Assembly (NCBI GenBank): GCA_023254365.1
Contig: JALRLQ010000014.1
Location: 1-27,096 of the forward strand
Reading direction: 5' to 3'
Source of the DNA: Candidatus Poseidonia sp.
GTDB lineage: Archaea; Thermoplasmatota; Poseidoniia; Poseidoniales; Poseidoniaceae
Length of the DNA: 27,096 bases
Shown: positions 1 through 7,545 of the stretch, one piece after another
Position numbering within the stretch: position 1 is the first letter of the stretch
Layout of the letters: every line of letters starts with the position of its first letter
The notes under the pieces: generated by a model
Seen by the model: only the letters and a program-made list of their open reading frames with translations
Told to the model about the DNA's origin: nothing
The model's database searches: none
Program-made: the position numbers and the translations under genes

Positions 1-866
1 CCGGGATGCAGGACAAGATGGTCAAGGTTCACGGGCACGAGTTCAAGGTACGGGTGACGGCGAAGCAGTTCAGCCACCACGGCTTCGTTCTCAATGGGGT
101 CGAGGCTGCAGGTGGAATAGACCAGCGTCCCGCCCGGCACCAACAACGAGGCCCCTCGCCCCGCAATCTCCACTTGCATCTTGAACATCTTCCGCCCCTC
201 TTTGGGGGTCCAATCCCACCACACATCCCGATTTTTCCGCGTGGTGGCCGTACCGGTGCACGGGACATCGGCCACCACCGTGTCGAGGCCCGGAGGAGGG
301 AGTCGAGCGAAATGCCGCCCGTCGTGTTGGGTGACCACCACGTTCGCCAATCCCAACCGACTTCGGTTGCTCACCAACATGTTGAGGCGTCCCGACACGG
401 GCTCGTTGGCGATGACCACGCCGTGAGGATGGAGCAATTCGCCCAATTGGGTTGTTTTGGAGCCAGGCGCTGCGCACAGGTCCAAAGCGAGCTGCCCGGG
501 GTTGTCCTCGAGCAATCGCACGGGAAGCATGCTGGCGGCTTCCTGACGCGTGATGCGTCCCGTCTCGTGCAACAGCGCCATCATCCGTTGCCCTTCGCCG
601 GTGGCTTTGCCGCGTTCAAACGGCATGACGAACGCCGTTTCATGCGGCATCCACGGTAGCGCTTCGGCGCCCAGTGCCTTGACTTGTTCAACGGTCCACG
701 CCCGGTCCGAGCGATGGAGGCTGATGCGAAACGTTTCTGGAAGCGGGCTCAAGGCGCAGGTGAGCCAGCGCTGCTCATCTCTTCCGAGGTGACGTACCAG
801 CGCCGTGAGCGGCGATGTACGGGCAAAAGCGGCGCGCTCTTGCTCGGCCAACTCTCTTCCCCGCAC
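1..866 (-). CDS. NSUN2/NOP2-type RNA m5C methyltransferase (3' end missing)
   Basis: Reading the minus strand gives a SAM-dependent RNA cytosine-5 methyltransferase of the NOP2/Sun family. The SAM-binding motif is DLCAAPGSKTTQLGELL, the motif IV cysteine is in DVPCTGTATTRKNRDVWW, and the catalytic motif VI cysteine is in VYSTCSLDPIENEAVV. The TRKN sequence after the motif IV cysteine resembles the MRKN of NSUN2-type enzymes, which points to tRNA more than rRNA as substrate; that is an inference. The frame stays open to base 1, ending in LVLHPG, so the C-terminus lies outside the window. No in-frame ATG exists at the 5' end. GTG at 866 is chosen, with TTG at 851 as an alternative. It is divergent from the membrane protein at 908, with about 40 bases between them. 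Confidence 0.9.
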   Translation of the reverse strand, partial: MRGRELAEQERAAFARTSPLTALVRHLGRDEQRWLTCALSPLPETFRISLHRSDRAWTVEQVKALGAEALPWMPHETAFVMPFERGKATGEGQRMMALLHETGRITRQEAASMLPVRLLEDNPGQLALDLCAAPGSKTTQLGELLHPHGVVIANEPVSGRLNMLVSNRSRLGLANVVVTQHDGRHFARLPPPGLDTVVADVPCTGTATTRKNRDVWWDWTPKEGRKMFKMQVEIAGRGASLLVPGGTLVYSTCSLDPIENEAVVAELLRRHPYLELVPVNLDHLVLHP

Positions 867-907
867 GCGTTGTCCTCGGAGGTGGCCTCTTTTGGTCTTC
901 CGCCACG

Positions 908-2275
908 ATGAAAGGATGCCTCGTGCCGTTTCGCACCATGCTGGCGGATGCTGCCCCTTGGTATCTTCCGCTGGTGGTGTTGTCGACCCTGAGTTGGGTG
1001 CTGGCGCTGAACGTTGAAAACGCGCTGGAATCGCGACCGTGGCTCCGGCGATGGTATCGTTGGCTCCCGCCCGCAATGGTGTTGGGTTTGTTGGTGGTAC
1101 GAATTGTCGCCATTCTGACGTTGGACATGAGCCACAACGAGGTCGGTCTGCACCTCACGGCTTCGTCAACGATGGGCGAGCGATGGCAATTGCTGTTCAA
1201 CGGTGAAGGGGCGTGGGAAGGGGGCATTCTCGCCTTGTTGTTGTTCGGTTTGTTCGTGGAGCATTTGCCAAGTCTCAAGGACGCCCATCCATCAACCAAA
1301 GCCTTCGTGCAACGCCGGATGATGGTGCACAACGGGTTTTGGGCGTTGTTGCTGATGTTGTTGCTCTTCTCGAGCGAGGTCCACGCAGCGATGAGCGTCA
1401 TGCCCGATGCCCCCACCCAACCCCTTCCATCATGGTCTTCGTTTGGAGCCGTGCTGGTGTTCACGTTGCTGCTGATGATGGCGGGCGAGTTGCTGGTTTC
1501 CAGCTCTCATCAGGTGCTCAACAACGATACACGTCTGCTCTACGACCGTGCGTTGGTCAAATCCTACGTCGTTGGGGCCGTGGCCTGGTGGGTGATGAGC
1601 GCCACTGGCGTCTTTGAAGGGTCGTGGTGGGCTCGTCCTCAACACCATGCCGACCACCATGCTGCGATGCTGGTGTTGGTGTATTGCAGCCTGATGGCGT
1701 TGTTCCACGCCCCTCTAACCCAAACGGAAGGCCGTCTCTCGCATCACACGAAGCAAAGCACCACGCTGGCTTGGTCCCTCGGTTTGATGTGGTTCACCAT
1801 GACGCTAGCGACCTGGGTCATGACCGAGGGGGTTGATGGCGCCGGAGAAGGCTGGGTCGCGTTCGTGAAGGGTTGGCGGTGGGCCACCTCCGCCATGCTG
1901 ATCGGCGGGCTGCTGATGCTCTTACCGACGGTGGGATTCGACGGGGCGCATCGCCCGGAAGCCTGGTGGTTTCGTATGGGCATCTTGGTGTCCGTTACGT
2001 TGGGACCCATCGTGGAGCCGCAAGCATGGTTGCTCGTTCCAGGGTGTTTGCTCGGCGCCGGTGCGGTGCTGGTGTTGCCGTGGTTGATGGAATCAGACGA
2101 GTTGACCCTGTCCGTCCGTGTTGGCGTTGGGGCGTTGTGGTTGATTGGGTCAGCCGTGGTGTTGATGGTTGAGGTGGGCCAACTCACGCTGATCTTGGCG
2201 TTGGGTCTTCTGATGCTGCTCAACCTCGCCGACCGTTGGTTTCCTCGGCTACGCAGGCTCGAATCAAGGGCCTAA
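908..2275 (+). CDS. Polytopic membrane protein, unknown family (455 aa)
   Basis: This very hydrophobic protein has about twelve predicted membrane segments, for example residues 17-36, 54-73, 105-120, 143-163, 178-197, 219-236, 252-270, 287-305, 326-344, 357-390, 404-421 and 425-440. A histidine-rich loop (QHHADHHAAM, about 245-254) sits between two segments. I recognise no catalytic motif or transporter signature. The frame is open back to 815, but ATG at 908 is preferred because the extension would overlap the divergent methyltransferase start. ATG at 938 is also possible, since the first membrane segment begins just after it. The layout resembles a polytopic enzyme or transporter, but no function can be assigned. 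Confidence 0.85.
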   Translation: MKGCLVPFRTMLADAAPWYLPLVVLSTLSWVLALNVENALESRPWLRRWYRWLPPAMVLGLLVVRIVAILTLDMSHNEVGLHLTASSTMGERWQLLFNGEGAWEGGILALLLFGLFVEHLPSLKDAHPSTKAFVQRRMMVHNGFWALLLMLLLFSSEVHAAMSVMPDAPTQPLPSWSSFGAVLVFTLLLMMAGELLVSSSHQVLNNDTRLLYDRALVKSYVVGAVAWWVMSATGVFEGSWWARPQHHADHHAAMLVLVYCSLMALFHAPLTQTEGRLSHHTKQSTTLAWSLGLMWFTMTLATWVMTEGVDGAGEGWVAFVKGWRWATSAMLIGGLLMLLPTVGFDGAHRPEAWWFRMGILVSVTLGPIVEPQAWLLVPGCLLGAGAVLVLPWLMESDELTLSVRVGVGALWLIGSAVVLMVEVGQLTLILALGLLMLLNLADRWFPRLRRLESRA

Positions 2276-2308
2276 ACAACGCTCGGAAAGGCGTTCTCGG
2301 TCGCGTTC

Positions 2309-2316
2309 TTTAAATG
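2309..2316 (+). promoter_or_regulatory. TATA-like box for the gene at 2336
   Basis: TTTAAATG is centred about 24 bases before the ATG at 2336, in an otherwise GC-rich 60-base gap. This spacing is typical of archaeal promoters that give leaderless mRNAs, and it supports 2336 over the internal ATG at 2369. Confidence 0.55.
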
Positions 2317-2335
2317 GACAACGGACAAGCCGCCA

Positions 2336-2725
2336 ATGGAATCTTCGGATTTCAGGGATGGGACCCACATGGCACGAGCCTTTCGCGCAGGCGTTGAACC
2401 GAATCGCAAAGTGAACATGCCGCTTCGTCGTCGATGGTGGCAACCCGTTCGAGATTTAGCTTCCCTGACCACCCGTGCCGAACGCATCGGGCAACAGATG
2501 GGTCCTCTGGTCGATGTCCCGGCCTTGGTTCGCATTGAGAACGAACACTGGGTGTTTGAGCGGGTGGAAGCCTCCACGCTCGAGACGTTAACGCACCGAT
2601 TGGTTCTCCCTCAAGCCGATGGAGAAGAGGTTCTGGGCGTCACGGAGGATTTGTCCACCGCCATTGAGGTGGCTCGCTGCATGGCGGAACACGACGGGCG
2701 AGTCGTCTTGATTCAGCCTTTTTGA
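2336..2725 (+). CDS. Hypothetical protein, 129 aa
   Basis: A small soluble protein with no family I recognise. The N-terminus is basic (PLRRRWWQP, about residues 29-37). A mixed alpha/beta C-terminal half follows (ALVRIENEHWVFERVEA, then LVLPQADGEEVLGV and GRVVLIQPF at the end). There are no cysteines apart from one near residue 113, no signal peptide and no membrane segment. The start at 2336 is supported by a TATA-like box at the right distance. Its stop codon lies two bases from the stop of the convergent Sec61-beta gene, so the two transcripts almost certainly overlap. It could be a small regulatory or nucleic-acid-binding protein, but nothing visible proves that. Confidence 0.75.
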   Translation: MESSDFRDGTHMARAFRAGVEPNRKVNMPLRRRWWQPVRDLASLTTRAERIGQQMGPLVDVPALVRIENEHWVFERVEASTLETLTHRLVLPQADGEEVLGVTEDLSTAIEVARCMAEHDGRVVLIQPF

Positions 2726-2727
2726 CC

Positions 2728-2919
2728 TCAGAAGAGGTTGAGAATGGCCTCGACGACGCCTTGGTTCACGAGGTAAAAGAAGCCGGCCAAGAGGATGCAG
2801 GCGAGGTACACCTGGGCGGGCGTGATCTTCCAAGAGTCTTCGGACTCCTCGTCAAAGTAGCGAATCAAACCAGCGGCTTGCTGAATACCGCTTCCATCGT
2901 TCTTCTTCTTTGCCGCCAT
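2728..2919 (-). CDS. secG: Preprotein translocase subunit Sec61-beta (SecG)
   Basis: This 63-residue protein has the full layout of archaeal Sec61-beta. There is a Lys-rich cytoplasmic start (MAAKKKNDGSG), the conserved AAGLIRYFDEE stretch at residues 15-25, a KITP motif leading into the membrane, and one transmembrane helix (about 36-52). In the SecYE-beta channel this subunit is the small non-essential tail-anchored partner that supports protein export and membrane insertion. It is the last gene of a minus-strand cluster, about 50 bases after the unknown gene ending at 2970. A GGGGGAGG stretch and a weak AT patch (CATAAG) lie upstream, so it may also have its own promoter. Length and motif fit are good. 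Confidence 0.92.
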   Translation of the reverse strand: MAAKKKNDGSGIQQAAGLIRYFDEESEDSWKITPAQVYLACILLAGFFYLVNQGVVEAILNLF

Positions 2920-2969
2920 GTCGACCGGTTCGTCCCAGCGACCTCCCCCTTATGAACGCGACGCGTGAT

Positions 2970-3791
2970 TCATTCTTCCTCAGGAAGCTCAGCGGTCAAG
3001 TCCACAAACGTGACCTCCGCTTCATCTTCAAGCGACCCTTCCTTTTCCACGCGGGCCCCTCGTTCATGTTCCATCGGTTTTCCAGATTGAAGTTGAATGT
3101 GGGAGGCCTCCATCCGTGCCATCGCCCGCTCAACGCCGGGAGCGTTGTCCTCAGCCAAGGCTTGTTTGGCCATGTCAAGGTCCTGTCGCAACCCCTCGAA
3201 GATGATGCGGTGGTCCTCCTCATCACCCACTTGAGCCCACAACGTGTCGGTTCGTTCAGCGTGTTGTTGAAGGCGTTCGGCCAGCGATTCCCGAGCAAAA
3301 CCTCGCAGGTCCTTCCATGCCGTTTCGTTGTGCTTCAAGGACGCCAATCCATGCTTCAACGCCATGCGTTCAGCCCGTTTGGGATGAGCCAGCTCCCACG
3401 GAGGCTGGCCCAATGAACTGGTGATGTCAAGCACCAAACGTGCTCGTTGGTCCAGCGGCCCCTCCAAGCGAATGATGTTGAGGTAGCCTGACGTGACCAA
3501 CCCGAACGCCCAATACGGCAACGATTCAACGCTGACGCTCAAGTCGCCGCTGCGTGTTTCCAGCCGCCATCGCTGTTCGTTGTATCCGGGTGGCTGGGTG
3601 AATACGGGGGTTTCCGGGTGCTCGAGTTGAGCAAGAAGCGCTTGCGCAACATCCCCCAAGTACACGACGCTGGACGGGCCCTGAAAATGACGGGATCGCA
3701 ACAATTGATTGTTGGTGTCCATTTTGTGCGAGGCCTCGGCCTTGCGAACCTGCGCCATCAACACGGACACCTTGGGGTCAAGCACCTTCAT
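2970..3791 (-). CDS. Hypothetical protein, helical C-terminal half (273 aa)
   Basis: I do not recognise the family. The N-terminal 150 residues look mixed alpha/beta (for example SSVVYLGDVAQALLAQL and YWAFGLVTSGYLNIIRLEG). Residues from about 155 onward are charged and helical, likely coiled coil, and the C-terminus is acidic (DLTAELPEEE). No signal peptide or membrane segment is seen. The frame extends upstream to 3854, but ATG at 3791 is chosen because it forms an ATGA overlap with the stop of the TupA-like gene, a classic sign of translational coupling. It therefore belongs to an operon between the ATP-grasp enzyme and Sec61-beta. A role linked to the envelope is only a guess from that context. 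Confidence 0.8.
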   Translation of the reverse strand: MKVLDPKVSVLMAQVRKAEASHKMDTNNQLLRSRHFQGPSSVVYLGDVAQALLAQLEHPETPVFTQPPGYNEQRWRLETRSGDLSVSVESLPYWAFGLVTSGYLNIIRLEGPLDQRARLVLDITSSLGQPPWELAHPKRAERMALKHGLASLKHNETAWKDLRGFARESLAERLQQHAERTDTLWAQVGDEEDHRIIFEGLRQDLDMAKQALAEDNAPGVERAMARMEASHIQLQSGKPMEHERGARVEKEGSLEDEAEVTFVDLTAELPEEE

Positions 3792-4720
3792 GCCCCCTCG
3801 TTGGGAGCCGGTGTTTCCTGACCGCTCCACAGGCGGCCACCCAATTCCTCCCACTCGATGGATTGGGGGTGGCAGGAATTGTGGTAGTTGGTGAATTCAC
3901 CGAAATACCACGTTGAGCCGACCAAGAACATGTCCACTCGGGTGTAGTCAATGTCCTCGGCGAGGCGTTCAGCCGTGGAGACGAGCGAGGTACGCAGGGT
4001 TGGGTCGAGGACGGCGTCCAAATGTTCGGGGAGGTCGCCGGGGTTCCAGAGCGACTTGGTCTGTTCGATGCGCTGGCCGTTCAAATCGTAAATGGCCTGA
4101 TAGTGGGTGTCCAAACGCCCCGTATCGTATTGGATGAAGCCAGCCTTGCCGTGAAAGACATGGACCTTCCAATCGTTGGGCAAACGGTTGTTGTCCACCA
4201 ACAATTCTTCGACCATGACCCCTTTTGGGTTGATGTTGGCCGCTCCCCATTCGAGTTGGACGGGGAAGACCTTTGCCAAACACCGACGTAAATTTCGTTC
4301 GATGCGCCATTTAGGCCAAGGGATGCCGTATTGATCTCGACCGTTCCGAATCACTCGGTAGCCGTTTTTTTGACGGGCCCAAGGTCGAAACGCTCGAGGG
4401 GTGTCGTCAAGCGGGAGGTCGTCGTTGTCCATGATGAACAGGGACTCTCCCGACCAATGGTTGGTTTTGATGACGCAACGTTTGGGAAGGCTTTTCCAAG
4501 GAAGTTTGGTTGATTCGCTTGACCAATGGTACAATTCGGTCAACGCAGCGACGCTCTTTTGGGCCACCAATTCGCGAGAACGGTACTTGTCTTCCATCAC
4601 CGGAAGGAGAGGGTTTCGGTCTTCCAAGCAACGCTTGAGTAGGAGTTGACTGAAGTGATGCGCAATGGACGGGTCCAGCCGATGCCAAGGTTGTGTCCCC
4701 CCCGGCAACAGGTCGACCAT
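3788..4720 (-). CDS. TupA-like ATP-grasp family protein
   Basis: The protein matches the TupA-like ATP-grasp family, named for a teichuronopeptide biosynthesis protein and thought to join amino acids or sugars to surface polymers using ATP. Visible family marks, numbered from the chosen start, are DKY at 44-46, VIKTNHWSG at 83-91 with the nucleotide-binding lysine, the EELL strand at 171-174, DWKVHVFHGK at 183-192, and the metal/ATP-binding end RVDMFLVG...WYFGEFTNYH at about 261-280. ATG at 4720 gives 310 residues. The frame is open to a TTG at 4792 and includes a GTG at 4744, so the start is uncertain. It heads the operon containing the unknown gene and Sec61-beta, and is divergent from the H1-like gene. 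The true substrate cannot be read from sequence. Confidence 0.85.
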   Translation of the reverse strand: MVDLLPGGTQPWHRLDPSIAHHFSQLLLKRCLEDRNPLLPVMEDKYRSRELVAQKSVAALTELYHWSSESTKLPWKSLPKRCVIKTNHWSGESLFIMDNDDLPLDDTPRAFRPWARQKNGYRVIRNGRDQYGIPWPKWRIERNLRRCLAKVFPVQLEWGAANINPKGVMVEELLVDNNRLPNDWKVHVFHGKAGFIQYDTGRLDTHYQAIYDLNGQRIEQTKSLWNPGDLPEHLDAVLDPTLRTSLVSTAERLAEDIDYTRVDMFLVGSTWYFGEFTNYHNSCHPQSIEWEELGGRLWSGQETPAPNEGA

Positions 4721-4826
4721 GGCCAAGGCAGTGATGAGGTGCACATGAACAAACCGCTTCCATCGGACAACCACCCGGAGAGGAAGGTTCAAGTTGGGTC
4801 ATGGGCATCATTGCCTCGGGGAAACC

Positions 4827-5357
4827 ATGGGAAACAAAGATTCGGACATCACCTCGCTTCCAGGCGTTGGCGCAGCAACGGCAACGAAACTCAAGAATGC
4901 AAAATTCACGACCGTCGCGAAGATCGCCAAGGCGAGTGCGAAGGACTTGCAAAAAGCGGGGCTCTCCGTCGCCGTGGCCAAGAAGGTGCTCACCGCTGCG
5001 AAGGCCGCCTCGTCGGCCACCGAGACCGCGAAGAAGGCCGCCTCGGGGGCCAAAGCCACCGCTTCAAAAGCGGCATCCAAAGCCGGCTCAGCGGCGAAAC
5101 GCGCAGGTGGAAAAGCCAAGGCTGCGACCAAGGAAGCCGCTGCCAAGTCGGCCTCCGCCGGCAAGAGCGCCGCTTCCAAAGCATCGACCGCCACCAAGAA
5201 AGCCGTCGAAAAAGGCCAGGACATCGCTGAGAGCGTGGTTGAATCCACCAAATCAAGCGCTGAGGCCCTTTCCCGCAAAAAAGACGACAACCGGAAAGGC
5301 AGCACCATCAGCGTGCCTCGGTCCGTAAAGGACATGCCGTGGTTCAAGAAGGGTTGA
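4827..5357 (+). CDS. Helix-hairpin-helix protein with histone H1-like Lys/Ala tail
   Basis: The 176-residue protein has three parts. Residues 8-58 form a helix-hairpin-helix-type domain (LPGVGAATATKL at 11-22, then a second helical pair). HhH domains usually bind DNA backbone without sequence preference. Residues about 59-125 are almost only Lys, Ala, Ser, Thr and Gly in short AxKxA units, like the C-terminal tail of histone H1 or of bacterial H1-like proteins. The end is a distinct segment, SVPRSVKDMPWFKKG. I infer a nucleoid-associated DNA-binding protein; the MC1 gene about 1.5 kb away fits this theme. ATG at 4827 is chosen because the domain begins right after it; ATG at 4794 is in frame. 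An HhH role in RNA binding is an alternative. Confidence 0.82.
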   Translation: MGNKDSDITSLPGVGAATATKLKNAKFTTVAKIAKASAKDLQKAGLSVAVAKKVLTAAKAASSATETAKKAASGAKATASKAASKAGSAAKRAGGKAKAATKEAAAKSASAGKSAASKASTATKKAVEKGQDIAESVVESTKSSAEALSRKKDDNRKGSTISVPRSVKDMPWFKKG

Positions 5358-5399
5358 TTCACCGTTAGGTTTGAAGGCCTTCGGTGTTGATGCTCCACC

Positions 5400-5582
5400 A
5401 TGCCAAGGCGAAAGTACGGTCGCCTTCGCAAAACCGTTGAGTTGCCTCCCAAGGCCAACTGCTCCCGTTGCCGTTCTGGAAAACACTGTCCTGTGGAAGG
5501 CCATCAAGGCAACATCGTTCAGCCGAACCGAACATGGGTTGGACCCGAGCGCGTGGCGAAGCGGAAGAAGTCAACCTCGTGA
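5400..5582 (+). CDS. Possible small basic Cys-containing protein, 60 aa
   Basis: This short frame encodes a Lys/Arg-rich protein with a cluster of potential metal ligands (NCSRCRSGKHCPVEGH, residues 20-35: Cys-x2-Cys-x5-Cys and two His). It begins 42 bases after the H1-like gene on the same strand, so the two could be cotranscribed. Its last 12 bases overlap the end of the convergent recombinase gene, an arrangement seen at other gene pairs here. Third-position GC bias is weak and no TATA box or ribosome site is evident. I cannot name the family. It may be a small nucleic-acid-binding zinc protein or a chance frame. Confidence 0.45.
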   Translation: MPRRKYGRLRKTVELPPKANCSRCRSGKHCPVEGHQGNIVQPNRTWVGPERVAKRKKSTS

Positions 5583-6671
5583 ATCAACGATGCCGGCCGT
5601 GCTGGTGGACGGGGTTGTTTCTTCCACGGCGGTGGTCTCGTGCGGGTGTTCGTTCATGTCTTCGCGCAACGCTTGGGCTCGGTGATAGACTTCCCGAAGG
5701 GTTTGGTCCGAGATTTCCAAGTAGACTCGTGTAGTGGCGATGGTGGCGTGCCCCATCAAGCGTTGAATGGTGACGAGGTCGGCGCCTCGCTCCAACAGCC
5801 CGGTGGCGAAATTATGGCGCAGCACGTGGGGGGTAAGTTTGCCTTTTGGCAAGCCCGCCTCCTCCGCCAGCGCATCCATCATGCGCTGCACGCCTCGCGG
5901 CTGAATTCGTCGACCTCGCCGGTTGATGAAGCACGCATCTTCGTCCACCGGGGAGAGTCGTTCACGAATCGGCAACCAAGCCACCAATCGCGATACCGTG
6001 CGCTGGGTGAACAACACCATCCGATCCTTGTCGCCTTTTCCGCCCAAGACGCGAGCCGAATCGTCATCAAAATCGATGTCCGAGAGGTTCAACCCACAGA
6101 TTTCGCTCACGCGCATCCCGGTATCGAGCATCATCGTGACCACCAGCGCAGCGGCTGGGTCTTCGGAAACGCTGGCGGCGTCCAGGACCGAGGTGAGTTC
6201 TCGACGGGTCAGCGTTCTTGGTAGACGTTTTCCAGTTCGGGCGCGTTGGAGATGGTCCGGCCATTGGAGTCCAAGCCACTTGATGAAATGGCGAGCTGCA
6301 GCGATGCGTGCGTTGAACGTCGTGGGTCGAAGGCCAGCAATGCTGTGCGCCCACACGTCCAATCGTCCGTTCATCGGTTCCATGCGTTGTGCAAGGCCTT
6401 CAATGCTGAGCGATTCGTAAGCGGATTCATCCATCACGTCTTCACCGGGCAGCAGGGTTTCAACCAACGGTCGCAACCCGTAGAAATAGGATTTCTGGGT
6501 GTTTTCGGACTTGCTTTCTGCCTGCAGTTGACGTTGATAACATTCGAGCCAGGGCAGGTGACGCAAGTGGACAAGGCGTGCTGGAAGTTTCAACGGGCTA
6601 TCGTCCACCAGCCGTTGTTGGCTCGGCCTCCGAGCCTTTGGTTGTGGCGTTCGCATCCCTCGATTTTCCAT
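5571..6671 (-). CDS. Xer-type tyrosine recombinase/integrase
   Basis: A site-specific recombinase of the phage-integrase fold. The N-terminal SAM-like core-binding domain covers about residues 30-140 (numbered from the ATG at 6671). The catalytic domain follows with every expected residue: Arg187 in DTGMRVSEICGL, Lys212 in GGKGDKDR, His282 and Arg285 in HVLRHNFATGLLE, His308 in LMGHATIATT, and the nucleophile Tyr317 in TRVYLEI. These match XerA/XerC/XerD proteins, which resolve chromosome dimers at dif sites. A chromosomal role is more likely than a mobile-element role because no attachment sites or phage genes are nearby. A Ser/Thr/Glu-rich tail of about 30 residues follows the last helix. 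The frame is open to a TTG at 6752; ATG at 6671 or 6656 is more likely. Confidence 0.9.
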   Translation of the reverse strand: MENRGMRTPQPKARRPSQQRLVDDSPLKLPARLVHLRHLPWLECYQRQLQAESKSENTQKSYFYGLRPLVETLLPGEDVMDESAYESLSIEGLAQRMEPMNGRLDVWAHSIAGLRPTTFNARIAAARHFIKWLGLQWPDHLQRARTGKRLPRTLTRRELTSVLDAASVSEDPAAALVVTMMLDTGMRVSEICGLNLSDIDFDDDSARVLGGKGDKDRMVLFTQRTVSRLVAWLPIRERLSPVDEDACFINRRGRRIQPRGVQRMMDALAEEAGLPKGKLTPHVLRHNFATGLLERGADLVTIQRLMGHATIATTRVYLEISDQTLREVYHRAQALREDMNEHPHETTAVEETTPSTSTAGIVDSRG

Positions 6672-6863
6672 TGGCGTCACCGCCTCCCGCCGAAGCGGGT
6701 GTGCATCCCGTGTCCCTGAGGACGATGGGACATGCGTGACCGTGTTTATCAACTCATCGTTATCGAGGAGGGGGAGAAAGGGTGGGGCTCCGAACCCGCC
6801 TTGGCGAGTTGGGGGCCGTTGTACAACTCAGTGAGCTGGGAGAAGATCAGCAGCAGGCCGCAC
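6672..6863. other. Intergenic region between recombinase and MC1 genes
   Basis: This 192-base gap holds no convincing gene or RNA. Frames across it on both strands look like low-quality extensions or shadows. A TTGATAAAC patch near 6745-6753 on the minus strand could be part of the recombinase promoter, but its spacing to the chosen start is poor. Confidence 0.3.
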
Positions 6864-7130
6864 TCAGAGGTGCTCGATGCCTTGCTTCTTGACGTTGGCC
6901 TTCTTGATCTTGTCTGGGAGCCAAGCAGGGCCGCCAGCAGGCTTGTCGACCATCGAAATGCTGCCCGTGAAGACGTGGACACGCTTGGTGCCACGCTCTC
7001 GTAGGCGGATGTTCGTGTGTCCGCGCGTTGCGGCCTTCAAGGCTGCACCGCGTGGTTGCTTGCTCGCAAATACTTGGCTCGTGTCTTTTCCGTTCTCCAT
7101 GAGAACGAAGTATTTCTTTCCGTCTGACAT
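6864..7130 (-). CDS. Non-histone chromosomal protein MC1
   Basis: An 88-residue basic protein that closely follows the archaeal MC1 family first known from Methanosarcina. Matching parts are KKYFVL at 5-10, the KQPRGAALKAATRG stretch at 24-37, the IRLRERGTKRVHVF core at 41-54, and PAWLPDKIKKANVKKQGIE near the end, including the conserved Pro-Ala-Trp. MC1 is a monomer that binds and sharply bends DNA, so this is a nucleoid architectural protein. The frame could extend to 7151, but a strong GGAGGT Shine-Dalgarno site lies just upstream of the ATG at 7130 and fixes the start. Its own TATA-like box sits at 7166-7174. Confidence 0.95.
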   Translation of the reverse strand: MSDGKKYFVLMENGKDTSQVFASKQPRGAALKAATRGHTNIRLRERGTKRVHVFTGSISMVDKPAGGPAWLPDKIKKANVKKQGIEHL

Positions 7131-7137
7131 TTGGATT

Positions 7138-7143
7138 ACCTCC
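7138..7143 (-). promoter_or_regulatory. Shine-Dalgarno site of the MC1 gene
   Basis: On the minus strand GGAGGT is followed seven bases later by the ATG at 7130. It decides the MC1 start over the in-frame upstream codon at 7151, and shows that at least some mRNAs here have leaders. Confidence 0.7.
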
Positions 7144-7165
7144 GATACCACGTTACACCGCCGAG

Positions 7166-7174
7166 CATATAATG
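7166..7174 (-). promoter_or_regulatory. TATA-like box of the MC1 gene
   Basis: CATTATATG on the minus strand lies about 25 bases before the Shine-Dalgarno site, which would give a short leader of about 12-15 bases. Confidence 0.6.
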
Positions 7175-7183
7175 TTTTCCCCG

Positions 7184-7189
7184 AAAAAA
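7184..7189 (-). terminator. Possible T-run terminator after the Lrp-domain gene
   Basis: The minus strand reads CCTTTTTTCGG here, about 90 bases past the Lrp-domain stop and just before the MC1 TATA box. Archaeal termination often needs only a T-rich stretch. No strong hairpin was noted. Confidence 0.4.
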
Positions 7190-7276
7190 GGCATTACTGC
7201 GCTCCATATGTCGCTCAGTACCCCTTTCCGACCAGCATTTTTTCGCGTGTTTGAGCGCAGTCGTGTGGTTTTGAAC

Positions 7277-7513
7277 TCAGTCCAAATCCGCCCCAGCAAG
7301 GGTTTTCGTGTTGATGACGCCATCAACCGACCGGATGTTCTCGACAACAGCTTTGGCGATGGTGGCCAAATCATCGGCCTCCAACTTGACGATGAGGTCG
7401 TGATCGCCAAACAAGATGGTTGCGTCACACACATAGGGGAGCGACTTCACATCGTTGTACACTTGCTGTTCTGTACCGGGTTGAACGTTGATGAGGACGT
7501 AGCCGATTGCCAT
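7277..7513 (-). CDS. Stand-alone Lrp/AsnC ligand-binding (RAM) domain protein
   Basis: A 78-residue protein that matches the effector-binding half of Lrp/AsnC regulators without a helix-turn-helix. It starts with AIGYVLINVQPGTEQQVYND, continues with the LFGDHDLIVKLEADD strand-turn-strand, and ends VDGVINTKTLAGADLD. Such single domains form dimers and higher rings and bind amino acids. In archaea they are thought to modulate full-length Lrp proteins or enzymes. ATG at 7513 is chosen because it precedes the conserved first strand and has GGGAGG about ten bases upstream. An earlier GTG (7549) or ATG (7546) would overlap the stop of the giant surface-protein gene. It lies 32 bases after that gene on the same strand and may be cotranscribed with it. 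Confidence 0.9.
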   Translation of the reverse strand: MAIGYVLINVQPGTEQQVYNDVKSLPYVCDATILFGDHDLIVKLEADDLATIAKAVVENIRSVDGVINTKTLAGADLD

Positions 7514-7545
7514 GGGTATCAGTCCTCCCAAGTCGTTGTTCCACA

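Noticed and set aside
6..659. 217-codon open frame on the plus strand
   Set aside because: It is the mirror of the m5C methyltransferase, whose motifs are clear on the minus strand; its own protein looks random.
4808..5458. 216-codon Ala-rich open frame on the minus strand
   Set aside because: The Lys/Ala codons of the H1-like tail keep the other strand open; no start signal or family features.
5371..5685. 104-codon plus-strand frame
   Set aside because: It runs into the recombinase gene by over 100 bases and shows no domain pattern; the 60-codon frame is more plausible.
5571..6671. Possible integrated mobile element marked by the tyrosine recombinase
   Set aside because: No flanking direct repeats, tRNA site or phage/plasmid genes were seen; neighbours are chromosomal genes.
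6775..6835. GGGTTCGG stretch suggesting a tRNA on the minus strand
   Set aside because: No T-stem pairing, acceptor stem or anticodon arm could be drawn.
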